From Burkholderiales bacterium (GTDB lineage Bacteria; Pseudomonadota; Gammaproteobacteria; Burkholderiales; SG8-41): a DNA stretch of 64,000 bases. This document shows, in pieces, positions 54,522 to 64,000 of the stretch (the stretch's first letter is position 1; every line of letters starts with the position of its first letter). Made by a program: the position numbers and the translations under genes. Location of the stretch: positions 1 through 64,000 of the forward strand of contig JAIEPF010000027.1 of the NCBI GenBank assembly GCA_019749945.1, given 5' to 3'. The notes beneath the pieces are model-generated. The model was given only the letters and a program-made list of their open reading frames with translations, did not search any database and was not told where the DNA came from.

Positions 54522-55394
54522 ATGGACACACAAGTCATACACATCACGCCGCGCAGCAACAGGGAGCGCAAGGAACATTACGAGTCGAACAAACTCGTCA
54601 AGCGGCTGCGCCGCCAGGTCGGGCAGGCGATCGCCGACTTCGCCATGATCCGCGACGGCGACAAGGTCATGGCCTGCCTCTCCGGCGGCAAGGACAGTTA
54701 CGCATTGCTCGACATCCTGCTGCACCTGCGGAGCCGTGCGCCGATCCATTTCGACATCGTCGCCGTCAACCTCGACCAGAAACAGCCGGGATTTCCGGAA
54801 CATGTGCTGCCCGAATACCTGACAAAACTCGGCGTGCCTTTCCACATCGAGAATCAGGACACCTACAGCATCGTCAAGCGGGTGATTCCCGAAGGCAAGA
54901 CCATGTGTTCGCTGTGTTCACGGCTGCGCCGCGGCGTGCTGTATCGCGTGGCGCAGGAACTGGGCGCGACCAAGATCGCACTGGGTCACCATCGCGACGA
55001 TATCCTCGAAACCTTTTTTCTCAACATGTTCTACGGCGGCAAACTGAAGACCATGCCGCCGAAGCTGGTGTCGGACGACGGGCGCAACGTGGTGATCCGG
55101 CCGCTGGCCTACTGCGAGGAGCGCGACCTGGAAGCGTACGCGGAACTGCGCCGGTTCCCGATCATTCCCTGCACCCTGTGCGGCTCGCAGGCGACGTTAA
55201 AACGCAAGGAAGTGAAGGCCTTGCTCGCCGATTGGGAAAAGCTTTACCCGGGGCGCGTCGCCACGCTGCTGACCAGCCTGCAGAACGTCAGGCCTTCGCA
55301 TCTGCTGGACCGGACCCTGTTTGATTTTGCTGCGGTGCGTGCGACCGGCGAACCTTCCGCTGACGGGGATACGGCATTCGACGCCGAGTACTGA
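54522..55394 (+). CDS. ttcA: tRNA 2-thiocytidine biosynthesis protein TtcA
   Basis: A 290-residue enzyme thiolating C32 of tRNA with ATP and an iron-sulfur cluster. The PP-loop is [15 protein letters not shown] near residue 48; [10 protein letters not shown] and CTLCGSQ provide cluster cysteines. Length and order are typical. Confidence 0.96.
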   Translation: MDTQVIHITPRSNRERKEHYESNKLVKRLRRQVGQAIADFAMIRDGDKVMACLSGGKDSYALLDILLHLRSRAPIHFDIVAVNLDQKQPGFPEHVLPEYLTKLGVPFHIENQDTYSIVKRVIPEGKTMCSLCSRLRRGVLYRVAQELGATKIALGHHRDDILETFFLNMFYGGKLKTMPPKLVSDDGRNVVIRPLAYCEERDLEAYAELRRFPIIPCTLCGSQATLKRKEVKALLADWEKLYPGRVATLLTSLQNVRPSHLLDRTLFDFAAVRATGEPSADGDTAFDAEY

Positions 55395-55466
55395 CAAGGC
55401 GGCGCTTGTAAAAAAACAAAATTCATATCTGCACATGCCACGCAACCATGCGGAGCGGGAGGGGAT

Positions 55467-58400
55467 TTGGATTTTCCGGGTGAAGATCGGGCGCTGAACC
55501 GCGGTCAGCGCTGGCCGGTCTGGGCCGTGCTCGCTGCCGGGCTGGTGCTGACAGCCATCGCCTGGAATGCGACGCGCCTGCAGGCCAGGAACGAGACCGC
55601 GACACGGTTTGCCGCAGTCACCAGTGACGCCCGGGACGCGATTGAATCGCGGGTGCGTGCCTACTCCGAGATACTGATGGGTGTTCGCGCGCTGTACCTG
55701 GCCCATGAAGGCGATTTTTCGGGGCGGGAGTTCAGCGGTTATGTGGCCGGGCTGGATCTGCCGCGACGTTATCCCGGGATCCAGGTCATTCACTATGCCC
55801 AGCGGGTGACCAGCCGCGAACGCGCGGCCTTTGAGGCCGCGGCGCGCCGGGCAGAACCCGGTTTTTCGATCAAACCCGAGGGACAGCGCGACGAGTATGT
55901 GGTGGTGCGGCATGTCGCGCCGCGGGCGGGCAACGAAGTCGCATTGGGTCTGGATCTGGCCGGAGATCCGGTTCGCCTGCAATCGCTGAACCGCGCCCGG
56001 GCATCCGGTGAATTGACCGCCTCCGGCCCCATTGCGCTGGCGCTGGATCCGGCCCGTTATCCGGGGTTCGCGATGCGCCTGCCGGTTTACCAGCGCGGCG
56101 CGCCCACGGCCACGGTTGCGCAGCGCCGCGCCGGATTCACCGGGATGATCAGTGCCTCCTTCGTCGTCATCGACCTCATGCGCGGCTTGTTCAGTGAATC
56201 CCTGCTGGCACAGATTCATGTGCGCATCCACGATGCCGGTCCGGTCAACGCCGAAGGCGTTGCGGATCCCCCTTCCGCGAAAAACCTGATGTTCGACAGC
56301 GACCGGCTGCTCGCCGAACCCAGGATGTCCGGCGCCATCGACGCGGCGGCGCGGACGGCGCTGACGGAACAAGCCGGCCTGGAGGTGGGCGGGCGACGCT
56401 GGAATATTTACTTTACCGCGCGCCCCGGTTTTGGGTCGGCCGTCGAACGCTGGCTGCCGTGGGTGGTGCTGGTCAGCGGCGTCATCATCAGCCTGCTGCT
56501 GGCGGGACTGGTGCGCTCACTGCAGACCTCGCGGGCACGGGCCATTGCATGGGCGGACCGCGTGACCGCCGATCTGCGGGCAAGCGAAACAAGGCTGACC
56601 GAGGAACAGAACCGCATGCGGGGGTTGCTGGAAGCCATTCCCAATGCGATTTTTTTCAAAGACACCGACGGCCGTTATCTGGGCGTCAACAAGGCCTGGG
56701 AAACGTTGTTCGGGCAATCGCGGGTTTTTTTCATCGGCAAAACAGTGCGCGACCTTTTTTCCCACAGGCCGGAAATCGCCGCACGGCTGGAAGCTTCGGA
56801 TCAGGAGTTGTGGCGCAATCCCGGCTCCCAGGTGTATGAAACGACGATTACCACCGGCACCGGCCAGATCCGGGACGTTATTTATTACAAGGCCACCTAC
56901 ACGCATCCCGGGGGGCGGGGTCGCCGGCCTGGTCGGCATGATCGTCGACGTCACCGAACGCAAGGCGACAGAGCAACGGTATCGCGCGCTGTTTGATAAC
57001 TCAGCGGTGGGCATTACCACGGTGGATCTGCAGGGGATCTTCACCGAGGTGAACCAGCGCTTCCTCGACATGCTCGGTTATGCCGCGCAAGAGCTCATCG
57101 GACGCAACGTGGCCGAGATCACGTTTCCGCAAGACCGTCCGCACGGCCTGCGCTCCGCCGATGAGGCGAAGCTGAACAAGGCGGCGGTGGCCGTCGAGCA
57201 GCGTTTCCTCTGCCGCGACGGGCGGGTGCTGTGGGTGCGGCGCACGGTTTCGGCGATTCTCGGCAAGGATGCCAAACCGGACTATCTGGTCAATGTGGTC
57301 GAGGACATCGCCGACCGCAAGCGGGAGGAATTGCGACGCACGATGGAGCATGCCGTGACCCGGGCACTGGCCGGGGAAGAGAGTCTGGTCGAACTGTTTC
57401 CGCTGGTGATCCGCGACATCTGCCAGAACATGGGCTGGGAATTCGGGGTCGCCTGGGTTTGGGATCGTGAAGCACAGGGCCTGAAGGTCTGCGCATCCTG
57501 GGGTGCGGATTCGCCGGAACTCCGGGAGTTTGTTGCGGACAGCATGCAGCGCACGATCCAGCCGCAGCCCGGCGATCAGCAGGGACTGATCCGCCGCACC
57601 TATCTGGCAGGCGAGGCGGTATGGATCAGCAATATCAGCCCGGCTCAGGGTTTCCGGCGCGCGACCATGATCTGGAAAGCCGGTTTACGCGGAGCGTTTG
57701 CTTTTCCGCTGTTGCGTGGAACCGAAGTGGTCGGGGTGATGGAGTTTTATCACCGCGGCACCCACGAGCCGGAAAAGGCCTTGATCAGCACGGCACAGGC
57801 GATCGGTCGCCAGATCGGCCAGTACATGGGCCGGCGGGAGGCGGAGGAGGCGCTGAAGTTCGTGGCGGGCCATGACGGCCTGACCAAACTGCCGAACCGC
57901 ATGATGTTCAACCAGCGGCTTGAACACGCGCTGGCGATGGCGCAGCGCGGCGGCAACCAGCTGGCGGTACTGTTCATTGACCTCGACCGCTTCAAGGTGA
58001 TCAACGATACGCTGGGCCATGAGGCCGGTGATGCCCTGCTGTGCGAAGTGGCCGAACGCCTGAAGGGCCAGTTACGCACCACGGATACGGTAGCCCGGCT
58101 GGGTGGCGACGAGTTCGTGGTGCTGATCGAAAACGTGACGGATCCGGTGTACGTCGGCAGCTTGGCCCAAAAGCTGATCACGGCCTTGAGCGCCAGTTTT
58201 GTGCTGGCGGGCGGTGAATACACAGTGACCGCCAGCATCGGTGTCAGCACCTATCCCGATGATGGCGACGATGTGCAGACGCTGTTGAAGCACGCTGATA
58301 TCGCGATGTACCGTTCCAAGGAGCAGGGCCGCAATACCTTCCAGTTTTACTCGGCGCAGATGAACGTGCATTCGGTGGAACGGCTGACGCTCGAGTCGGG

Positions 58401-59151
58401 GCTGCGGCGGGCGCTGGAGCGCGGCGAACTGCTGCTGCATTACCAGCCGATCATGGAAATGCGCAGCGGCCGCATTGCCGGCATGGAGGCGCTGGTGCGC
58501 TGGCAGCATCCGGAACTGGGCCTGGTGCCCCCGGGTCAATTCATCGCGATTGCCGAAGAAACCGGGCTGATCGTGCCGATCGGGGAGTGGGTGCTGAATA
58601 CGGCTTGCGCTACGCAGCGCAGCTGGCAGGAGCGCGGATTGCCGCAGATCATGATGTCCGTCAACCTGTCGTCCCGCCAGTTCCTCTACGGCGACCTGGT
58701 GAGTGACATGGTCCGGCTGCTGGCCAGGCCGGGTCACGCCGCTGCCGGCCTGAAACTGGAAATTACCGAAGGCATGGTCATGCACAATCCAAAGCGTGCG
58801 GTGCTGCTGATCCGCACGCTGAAGGAAATGGGCTTGCACATCGCGATTGATGATTTCGGCACCGGCTACTCTTCGCTGGCCTATTTGCGGCGTTTCCCGA
58901 TCGACACGCTGAAGATCGACCGCTCATTCATCCTGGATACGCCGGGGGATGCCGGCGCCGCGGCCATTACCCAGGCCATCATCGCGATGGCGCACAACCT
59001 CGGGCTGGATGTGACCGCGGAAGGCGTGGAGACCGCGGCCCAGTTCGAATTCCTGCTGCAGCACGGCTGCGACCAGATGCAGGGGTTTTATTTCAGCAGG
59101 CCGCTGAGCGCGGCGGATGCCGCCGCGCTGCTGCAAAAAAACAAAACCTGA
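55467..59151 (+). pseudogene. CHASE-PAS-PAS-GAF-GGDEF-EAL signalling protein, split by a frameshift
   Basis: Membrane-bound cyclic-di-GMP protein, 1,227 residues when one base is removed. Order: transmembrane helix (VWAVLAAGLVLTAIAW), periplasmic CHASE domain (about 55-300, with YSEILMGVRALYLAHEGDFSGREF), second helix (VVLVSGVIISLLLAGLV), two PAS domains, GAF, GGDEF and EAL. The GGDEF motif is exact at 58102. EAL motifs [34 protein letters not shown] and EGVET look catalytic. The frame breaks in a run of six G (56910-56915) within the first PAS domain; five G would restore [12 protein letters not shown]. Otherwise undamaged. The TTG start has GGGAGGGG before it. It likely both makes and degrades the messenger, sensing an extracellular ligand by CHASE. 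Confidence 0.9.
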
Positions 59152-60129
59152 TCAGTCCTCGGCCTTGATGCCGTACTCCTTGACCGCCTTGCTCCAGCGG
59201 GCGATTTCCGCGCGCATGAATTTGCCGAATTCCTCCGGGGTGGTCGGCGTCGGTTCATAACCGCGGTCGCGCAGGGCTTTGCCGGCCTCCCCCTTCAGCA
59301 CGCCGGTGACCGCGGTGTTGAGTTTGGTGATCACCGGTTTCGGGGTGCCGGCTGGGGCCATCAGGCCGTACCAGCCGCTGATGGCGAATCCCTTGTAACC
59401 CTGTTCGGCCAGCGTCGGGATGTCGGGCAGTTGTGTCGCGCGTTTGGCGGTGGTCACCGCCAGGCCGCGCAGTTTGCCGGCCTTGATTTGCGGGATCGCC
59501 GCGCCGGGGCCGGAAAAGAGGGTCTGCACCTCGCCGCCGACTGCCGCGGCCACCGAGGGGCCCGACCCGCGGTAAGGAACGTGGGTCAGCTTGATCTTGG
59601 CGGTCTGGAAAAACGCCTCCTGCGCGATATGCGCGGTGACGTTGCCAGAACCGAAATTCATCGAATTCGGTTTGCTCTGCGCGAGTTTGACGAATTCCTG
59701 CAGGTTTTTCGCCGGCACGCTGGGGTGCACCGTCATGATGTACGGCTGCTCGATCAGTTGTGTAATGGCTTCGAAATCCCTGGAGACATCAAAAGTCAGG
59801 TGCGGTTGCGTGGCCGGTGCGACGGCGGTGGCGCCGATTTCCGAAATGACCAGCGTGTAGCCGTCGGGGTTGGCCTTGGCGGCGATGCCGGTGCCCAGCG
59901 TGCCCTGTGCGCCGCCGCGGTTGTCGATCAGGATCGGCTGCCCGAGCGCCGCATTCAGCGTCGGCTGGATGATGCGCGACACCAGATCGGTGCCGCCGCC
60001 CGGAGGGAAAGGCACGACCAGGCGGATCGGTTTGTTCGGATAGGCGTCCGCCTGGGCGGCGACGCCAAACGGCGCAAGCAGCAGTAATCCGGCAATGATG
60101 CTGTGGGACAAATGGTCAGAATGGCGCAT
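59152..60129 (-). CDS. Bug-family tripartite tricarboxylate transporter substrate-binding protein
   Basis: A 325-residue periplasmic binding protein. Signal peptide 1-25 (ending VAAQADA); YPNKPIRLVVPFPPGGGTDLVSRI is the universal Bug N-terminus. QPYIMTVHPSVPAKNLQEFV and GSGPSVAAAVGGEVQTLF line the carboxylate pocket. Neither tctA nor tctB is nearby, so it is an orphan receptor, as is common in betaproteobacteria. The ATG at 60129 has GGAGGAG at suitable spacing; the TTG two codons earlier is too close. Divergent from the HTH-aminotransferase gene. Confidence 0.94.
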   Translation of the reverse strand: MRHSDHLSHSIIAGLLLLAPFGVAAQADAYPNKPIRLVVPFPPGGGTDLVSRIIQPTLNAALGQPILIDNRGGAQGTLGTGIAAKANPDGYTLVISEIGATAVAPATQPHLTFDVSRDFEAITQLIEQPYIMTVHPSVPAKNLQEFVKLAQSKPNSMNFGSGNVTAHIAQEAFFQTAKIKLTHVPYRGSGPSVAAAVGGEVQTLFSGPGAAIPQIKAGKLRGLAVTTAKRATQLPDIPTLAEQGYKGFAISGWYGLMAPAGTPKPVITKLNTAVTGVLKGEAGKALRDRGYEPTPTTPEEFGKFMRAEIARWSKAVKEYGIKAED

Positions 60130-60223
60130 GGGCAACTCCTCCGTAATTTTTGATTTTGACGTGCAGACGAAACATTACCATGACTAGAAGACCTTCTTCA
60201 GGGACGAGGATATTCATAAAATG

Positions 60224-60243
60224 ATTTAAAAACAATTAGTTAC
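60224..60243 (+). repeat. AT-rich junction motif, copy 8
   Basis: TTTAAAAACAATTAGTTAC in the 215-base divergent region upstream of the HTH-aminotransferase fusion. The rest of this region is AT-rich and probably holds both promoters, but no firm -35/-10 pair can be picked. Confidence 0.5.
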
Positions 60244-60344
60244 AATATTATTGCCAGCTGAGATCGCCTTGTCAAATTTAGTTTGCCATGATAAATTTCG
60301 ACCTGCCTTAAAAACTGTTTACCCAGTCACCGGATCTTTCCCGC

Positions 60345-61868
60345 ATGAATTGCGCAGAACGCCTTGTCGATCTATTTGGCAGCCAGGCCGAAGTGGCCCG
60401 CCGTTTCCGCCTCGATCGCGCGGTGGTCAATCACTGGGTCAAATCCGGCTATGTGCCCGCGCGCTGGGCAATGGAAGTCGAGCAGGTCACCGGCGGGCAG
60501 GTTGCCGCCGTCGACGTGCTCAATGAAGCCACCACGCGCAAACCGCTGCGGTTGAAATCGCGGCCGGACGGAGAGAATTTTTTCGCCAACGCCTTAGCAG
60601 GGAGTGAGTTAACCATGGACAAGTTCGCGCCACCCAAACGCATCAATTCGTTTCATCCGCCGCAACGCACGCTGATGGGCCCCGGCCCGACGGAAATCCA
60701 TCCGCGCGTGCTGACTACGATGAGCCAGCCCGCCATCGGTTATCTCGACCCGGTGTTCGTCGAGATGATGGAAGAGCTGAAGTCGCTGCTGCGCTACACC
60801 TACCAGACCAAAAATCCGCTGACCTTCCCGATTTCGGGGCCGGGCTCGGTGGGCATGGAGTTCTGCTTCGTCAACATGGTGAAGCCGGGCGACAAGGTCA
60901 TTGTCTGCCGCAACGGCGTGTTCGGCGGCCGCATGATCGAAAACGTCGAGCGCTGCGGCGGCACCGCGGTCGTGGTCGAGGACAAATGGGGCGAGCCGGT
61001 TGACCCGCAAAAACTCGAGGATGCACTGAAGAAAAATCCCGATGTGCGCGTCGTAGCCTTCGTCCATGCCGAAACCTCCACCGGTGTGTTGTCCGATGCC
61101 AAGACTCTGGTGCAGATCGCGCACAAATACAACGCGCTGACCATTGTCGATGCCGTTACTTCACTCGGCGGCTCACCGGTGCTGGTCGATGAATGGGGCA
61201 TCGACGCTGCCTATTCCGCCAGCCAGAAATGCCTGTCGTGCACGCCGGGCCTGTCGCCGGTGACGTTTTCGGAGGCGGTGGTCGATTTCGTCAAGGCGCG
61301 CAAGGACAAGATCCATTCCTGGTTCATGGACATGAACCTGCTGCTCGGTTACTGGGGCGAGACCACCCGCACCTATCACCACACCGCGCCGACCAATTCG
61401 CTGTTCGCGCTGCACGAAGCCCTGCTGCTGATCCGCGAAGAAGGCCTGGAAAATGCCTGGGCGCGTGTTGATCGTCATCACACCGCGCTGAAGGCCGGCC
61501 TCGAGGCGATGGGGCTGAAATTCCTGGTGAAGGAACAGTATCAGGCGCCGCAGATGAACGCGGTGCTGTGCCCGGAAGGTGTCAACGAAGCCGAAGTACG
61601 CAAAACCCTGTTGAGCGAATTCGGCCTCGAAATCGGCGCCGGCCTGGGCCCCCTCGCCGGCAAGATCTGGCGTTTCGGCCTGATGGGTTATTCCTGCCGT
61701 CCGGACAACGTGATGCTGTGCCTGTCGGCGCTGGGTTCGGTGCTGGAGGACATGGGCCATGACGTGCATGTGGGAGACGCGGAAGCGGCGGCGCATGCGG
61801 CCTATGCCTCGATGCACGCGACCGCGGCGCAGGCCAAAAAACGCAAGGCCCCGGCGAAGGCGGCATAA
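60345..61868 (+). CDS. Helix-turn-helix / class V aminotransferase fusion
   Basis: One open frame of 507 residues. Residues 1-60 form a Cro/YdaS-like helix-turn-helix (LFGSQAEVARRFRLDRAVVNHWVKSGYVPARWAMEVEQVTGG). From residue 91 (MDKFAPPKRINSFHPPQRTLMGPGPTEIHPRVL) it is a full alanine/serine-glyoxylate aminotransferase with PLP lysine K295 in SASQKCLS. An ATG at 60615 with GTGAG upstream could start the aminotransferase alone. It is therefore either a true fusion (a PLP-sensing regulator analogous to, but different from, MocR) or two products from one frame. The tail is lysine/alanine-rich. No stop codon interrupts the 90 linker codons. Confidence 0.82.
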   Translation: MNCAERLVDLFGSQAEVARRFRLDRAVVNHWVKSGYVPARWAMEVEQVTGGQVAAVDVLNEATTRKPLRLKSRPDGENFFANALAGSELTMDKFAPPKRINSFHPPQRTLMGPGPTEIHPRVLTTMSQPAIGYLDPVFVEMMEELKSLLRYTYQTKNPLTFPISGPGSVGMEFCFVNMVKPGDKVIVCRNGVFGGRMIENVERCGGTAVVVEDKWGEPVDPQKLEDALKKNPDVRVVAFVHAETSTGVLSDAKTLVQIAHKYNALTIVDAVTSLGGSPVLVDEWGIDAAYSASQKCLSCTPGLSPVTFSEAVVDFVKARKDKIHSWFMDMNLLLGYWGETTRTYHHTAPTNSLFALHEALLLIREEGLENAWARVDRHHTALKAGLEAMGLKFLVKEQYQAPQMNAVLCPEGVNEAEVRKTLLSEFGLEIGAGLGPLAGKIWRFGLMGYSCRPDNVMLCLSALGSVLEDMGHDVHVGDAEAAAHAAYASMHATAAQAKKRKAPAKAA

Positions 61869-61901
61869 GCAGGGGCCGTACATATAAAACGAGGCAACAA
61901 T

Positions 61902-61929
61902 AAAAAACCGCCTGCGGGCGGTTTTTTAT
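61902..61929. terminator. Bidirectional terminator
   Basis: AAAAAACCGCC and GGCGGTTTTTT form a perfect stem around a TGC-rich loop, with A- and T-runs on both sides. It ends the aminotransferase transcript on the plus strand and mgtE on the minus strand. Confidence 0.93.
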
Positions 61930-61948
61930 TGGGTCTGCTGGCGCTGGC

Positions 61949-63181
61949 TCAGATCAGCAGTGTGGCCAGACCCAGCAGCAGGCCCATGCTGACCACGTCG
62001 GTGGCCGTGGTCAGGAAAATGCTGGAGGCTGTCGCCGGATCAAAACCGAAACGTTTCAGTGTCAGCGGGACCATGGCGCCGCTGATGCCGCTGGCGACGC
62101 AACTGCCGACCAGCGCGATCCACACCACGAGGCTGAGCAGCAGCGCGTTGGGATTGTGCTGATAACTCGCCACGATGAACATGCCGAGTGCTGCCACCAG
62201 GCCGGTGAAGGCGCCGTTCAGCGCGCCCAGGGAGGCCTCCTTGATGACCAATGCGCGTTCCTGGCCGGCCTTCAGCTCGCCCAGCGTCATCCCGCGCAGC
62301 GTCACTGCCAGCGCCTGGCAGCCGGTGTTGCCCGACTGTCCGGCGAGTACCGGCAGGAACAGCGCGAGAATGACCAGGCGATCGACGGTGTCCTGGAATA
62401 TCGCCACCACGGCGCCGGCAACAAAGGCGGTGGCGAGGTTGATCTGCAGCCAGGGATGGCGGAACTTGAAGCTGTTCGGAAGCGAGGTCGCCAGCCGTTC
62501 CTCCTTCTCGACGCCGACCATGCTGCCGACCTGCGCAGTAATCTCGAAAGCCTGTTCTTCGAACATGGTCTGGCCGCGCACCAGCCCGAGCAGCTTGCCC
62601 GTTTCATCGCAGACCGGGTACACCGGATAGTGGCGGTCGAGCACCAGTTTCATCGCATCGGCCAGCGCCAGGTCGGGTTTCAGGGAAAACGCATTGCGCA
62701 ACATGATGGATTCAAGCGTCACCTGCTCATCGGCGAACAGCAGGTCGCGCATGGTGATGATGCCGAGCATCTTGCCGGTGTCATCCGTGACGTAGCCATA
62801 GGTGATGAAGGCGTTGCGCACCAGCGGGCGCAACTGCTCGATGGTGTCGCGCACGGTCATCTGCGGGTGGAATACCGCGCGCGCCGGCGCCATCATGCGG
62901 CCGATGGTGCCGTCGGCGAATTGCTGGTTGGTGCGCCACTGCGCGACCGTTTCCGGCGGCGCAACCTGGACAATGGCATCGACCAGCCCGCCCGGCAGTT
63001 CGGCCAGCACGTCCTGGGTCAGCGCGGGCGGCAGATCCAGCAGCACGGCGGCAATGGTCGCCGCCGGATATTCGGCCAGCAGTGCCGCGGCTTCTTTGGG
63101 GGATCGTGCCTTGGCGGCGTGTGCCAGCTCACTGTGGTCCGGATGCGCTGCTGCCGTGGCCTGGGTCTGTGTTTCCTGCAC
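61949..63181 (-). CDS. mgtE: Magnesium transporter MgtE
   Basis: A 410-residue channel/transporter. A shortened N-terminal helical domain (residues about 20-95: SPKEAAALLAEYPAATIAAVLLDLPP) is followed by two CBS domains (MMAPARAVFHPQMTVRD; IMLRNAFSLKPDLAL) and five transmembrane helices with the pore motif LPVLAGQSGNTGCQALAVTLRG. The GTG start has GGGGAGA six bases upstream. The N domain is shorter than the textbook Thermus MgtE, so gating may differ. Confidence 0.95.
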   Translation of the reverse strand: MQETQTQATAAAHPDHSELAHAAKARSPKEAAALLAEYPAATIAAVLLDLPPALTQDVLAELPGGLVDAIVQVAPPETVAQWRTNQQFADGTIGRMMAPARAVFHPQMTVRDTIEQLRPLVRNAFITYGYVTDDTGKMLGIITMRDLLFADEQVTLESIMLRNAFSLKPDLALADAMKLVLDRHYPVYPVCDETGKLLGLVRGQTMFEEQAFEITAQVGSMVGVEKEERLATSLPNSFKFRHPWLQINLATAFVAGAVVAIFQDTVDRLVILALFLPVLAGQSGNTGCQALAVTLRGMTLGELKAGQERALVIKEASLGALNGAFTGLVAALGMFIVASYQHNPNALLLSLVVWIALVGSCVASGISGAMVPLTLKRFGFDPATASSIFLTTATDVVSMGLLLGLATLLI

Positions 63182-63335
63182 GATGTTCTCCCCTCAGCGA
63201 TGGGCGCGCCGCTGCGCCACGCAGAGTATAGCCACGGAAAGCGCCGTGTGGCGCGACTTTATGGCGTGCTAAAGGCCGCGCCGCGCAGGATGGGACGAAG
63301 CCATAAACCAGGTTGCTGCAGAATTGGAACGGCGG

Positions 63336-64000
63336 CTACAACCCGAGCCGCTGCCAGATCGTGGTGGTGAGCCCCGCCTGGTTCATGGTGTAGAAATGCA
63401 GCCCCGGTGCGCCCGCCGCCAGCAGGTCGTCGCAGAGTCGGGTCACCACATCCAGGCCGAAGGCACGGATCGAAGCGGTGTCGTCGCTGTAGCCTTCCAG
63501 CTTTTTGCGGATCCAGCGCGGGATTTCTGCGCCGCAGGCATCTGAAAATCTTGCCAGTTGCGAAAAGCGGGCGATGGGCATGATCCCCGGCACGATGGGC
63601 AGCTTGAGTCCCATGGCTTCGCACTCATCGACGAAATGGAAATAACAATCGGTGTTGTAGAAATACTGGGTGATCGCCGAGTCCGCGCCGGCCTCAACCT
63701 TGCGCTTGAAGTTCAGCAGGTCGTCCTGCGCGCTCCTCGCCTGCGGGTGATATTCGGGGTAGGCGGCGACCTCGATATGGAACTGGCCGGCGAATTCATT
63801 GCGGATGAAAGCGACCAGTTCGTTGGCATGGTGGAACTCGCCGGAGGTGGCGGTGCCTGAGGGCAGGTCGCCGCGCAGCGCCACGACATGGCGGATGCCG
63901 TGGCTCTGGTACTCCTGCAGGATTTCGCGGATGTCGTTGCGGCTCGAGCCGACGCAGGAAATATGCGGGGCCGCGGCATGGCCGGCGGCACGCAGGTCGA
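63336..64000 (-). CDS. metF: 5,10-methylenetetrahydrofolate reductase (3' part)
   Basis: The last 221 or so codons of MetF, open through the window edge; the start lies beyond 64000. Sequence seen: APHISCVGSSRNDIREIL, GIRHVVALRGDLPSG, VAAYPEYHPQA, LKRKVEAGADSAITQYFYNTD-like, LPIVPGIMPI and LHFYTMNQAGLTTTIWQRLGL. These are the FAD and folate-binding blocks of the family. It reduces methylene-THF to methyl-THF for methionine synthesis. Separated from mgtE by 154 bases without a gene. Confidence 0.95.
   Translation of the reverse strand, partial: DLRAAGHAAAPHISCVGSSRNDIREILQEYQSHGIRHVVALRGDLPSGTATSGEFHHANELVAFIRNEFAGQFHIEVAAYPEYHPQARSAQDDLLNFKRKVEAGADSAITQYFYNTDCYFHFVDECEAMGLKLPIVPGIMPIARFSQLARFSDACGAEIPRWIRKKLEGYSDDTASIRAFGLDVVTRLCDDLLAAGAPGLHFYTMNQAGLTTTIWQRLGL

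Overview
The window is a high-GC, densely packed stretch of proteobacterial chromosome, most likely from a betaproteobacterium. The reasons are the gene orders glnA-(DUF4124)-glnL-glnG and yqgE-ruvX-pyrR-pyrB-pyrC', the pairing of tolC with pcm, a Bug-type tricarboxylate receptor, and LPS core genes waaC/waaA. Almost all genes are housekeeping. I see no rRNA, tRNA, CRISPR array, prophage, IS element or replication origin. No gap longer than about 210 bases lacks a feature. The genus cannot be fixed from the sequence alone.

Layout. 0-6 kb: a small S23-type four-helix-bundle gene bracketed by short tandem repeats, then envelope genes (rfbB, waaC, waaA, tolC) and pcm. 6-8.4 kb: a TPP riboswitch and thiC. 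8.4-12.5 kb: a MacA/MacB-like export system whose adaptor carries a Spy-like insert. 12.6-15.8 kb: a CysN-CysC fusion with a degenerate GTPase domain, uppP and a rhodanese. 15.8-21 kb: nitrogen control, with paired NtrC sites and a sigma-54 promoter driving glnA, then glnL (NtrB) and glnG (NtrC). 21-26 kb: glutathione reductase, exonuclease III, a glutaredoxin-like protein and oligopeptidase A. 26-30 kb: the pyrimidine operon, with a catalytically dead dihydroorotase. 30-34.5 kb: a frameshifted photolyase and trkH-trkA. 34.5-43.7 kb: rsmE, argA, yggX and a polyphosphate cluster (ppk1, CYTH-CHAD, sixA, ppx, phoU). 43.7-55 kb: rpiA, ilvA, slt, an NDUFA9-like epimerase, a shortened cca, GST, a dihaem cytochrome, a TauE/SafE permease, midA, a FolM-like reductase and ttcA. 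55-64 kb: a frameshifted CHASE-PAS-GAF-GGDEF-EAL protein, a Bug receptor, a helix-turn-helix/aminotransferase fusion, mgtE and the 3' part of metF.

The most unusual material lies between the genes. Seven junctions are filled by arrays of 7- or 8-bp units (GGTGATTA type, and GGTGACT or GATGAGT type), most of them as facing inverted arms. Several include the stop codon of the preceding gene and some run to within 7-16 bases of the next start. The four-helix-bundle gene has such arrays on both sides, which suggests a gene-plus-array cassette with gene-free array relatives elsewhere. A second family, an AT-rich motif of about 19 bp (consensus AATAAAAACAATNRTTTAC), occurs eight times, nearly always at gene ends. 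Between glnL and glnG, a REP-like hairpin sits among three segments that can form mutually exclusive stems.

Two otherwise intact genes (photolyase, GGDEF-EAL) are each broken by one extra base in a homopolymer. These may be assembly errors or phase-variable tracts. Starts were re-chosen from family alignment and ribosome-binding sites where the longest open frame began too early. TTG starts appear for rfbB, trkA, rsmE, rpiA, the GGDEF-EAL gene and possibly macA.
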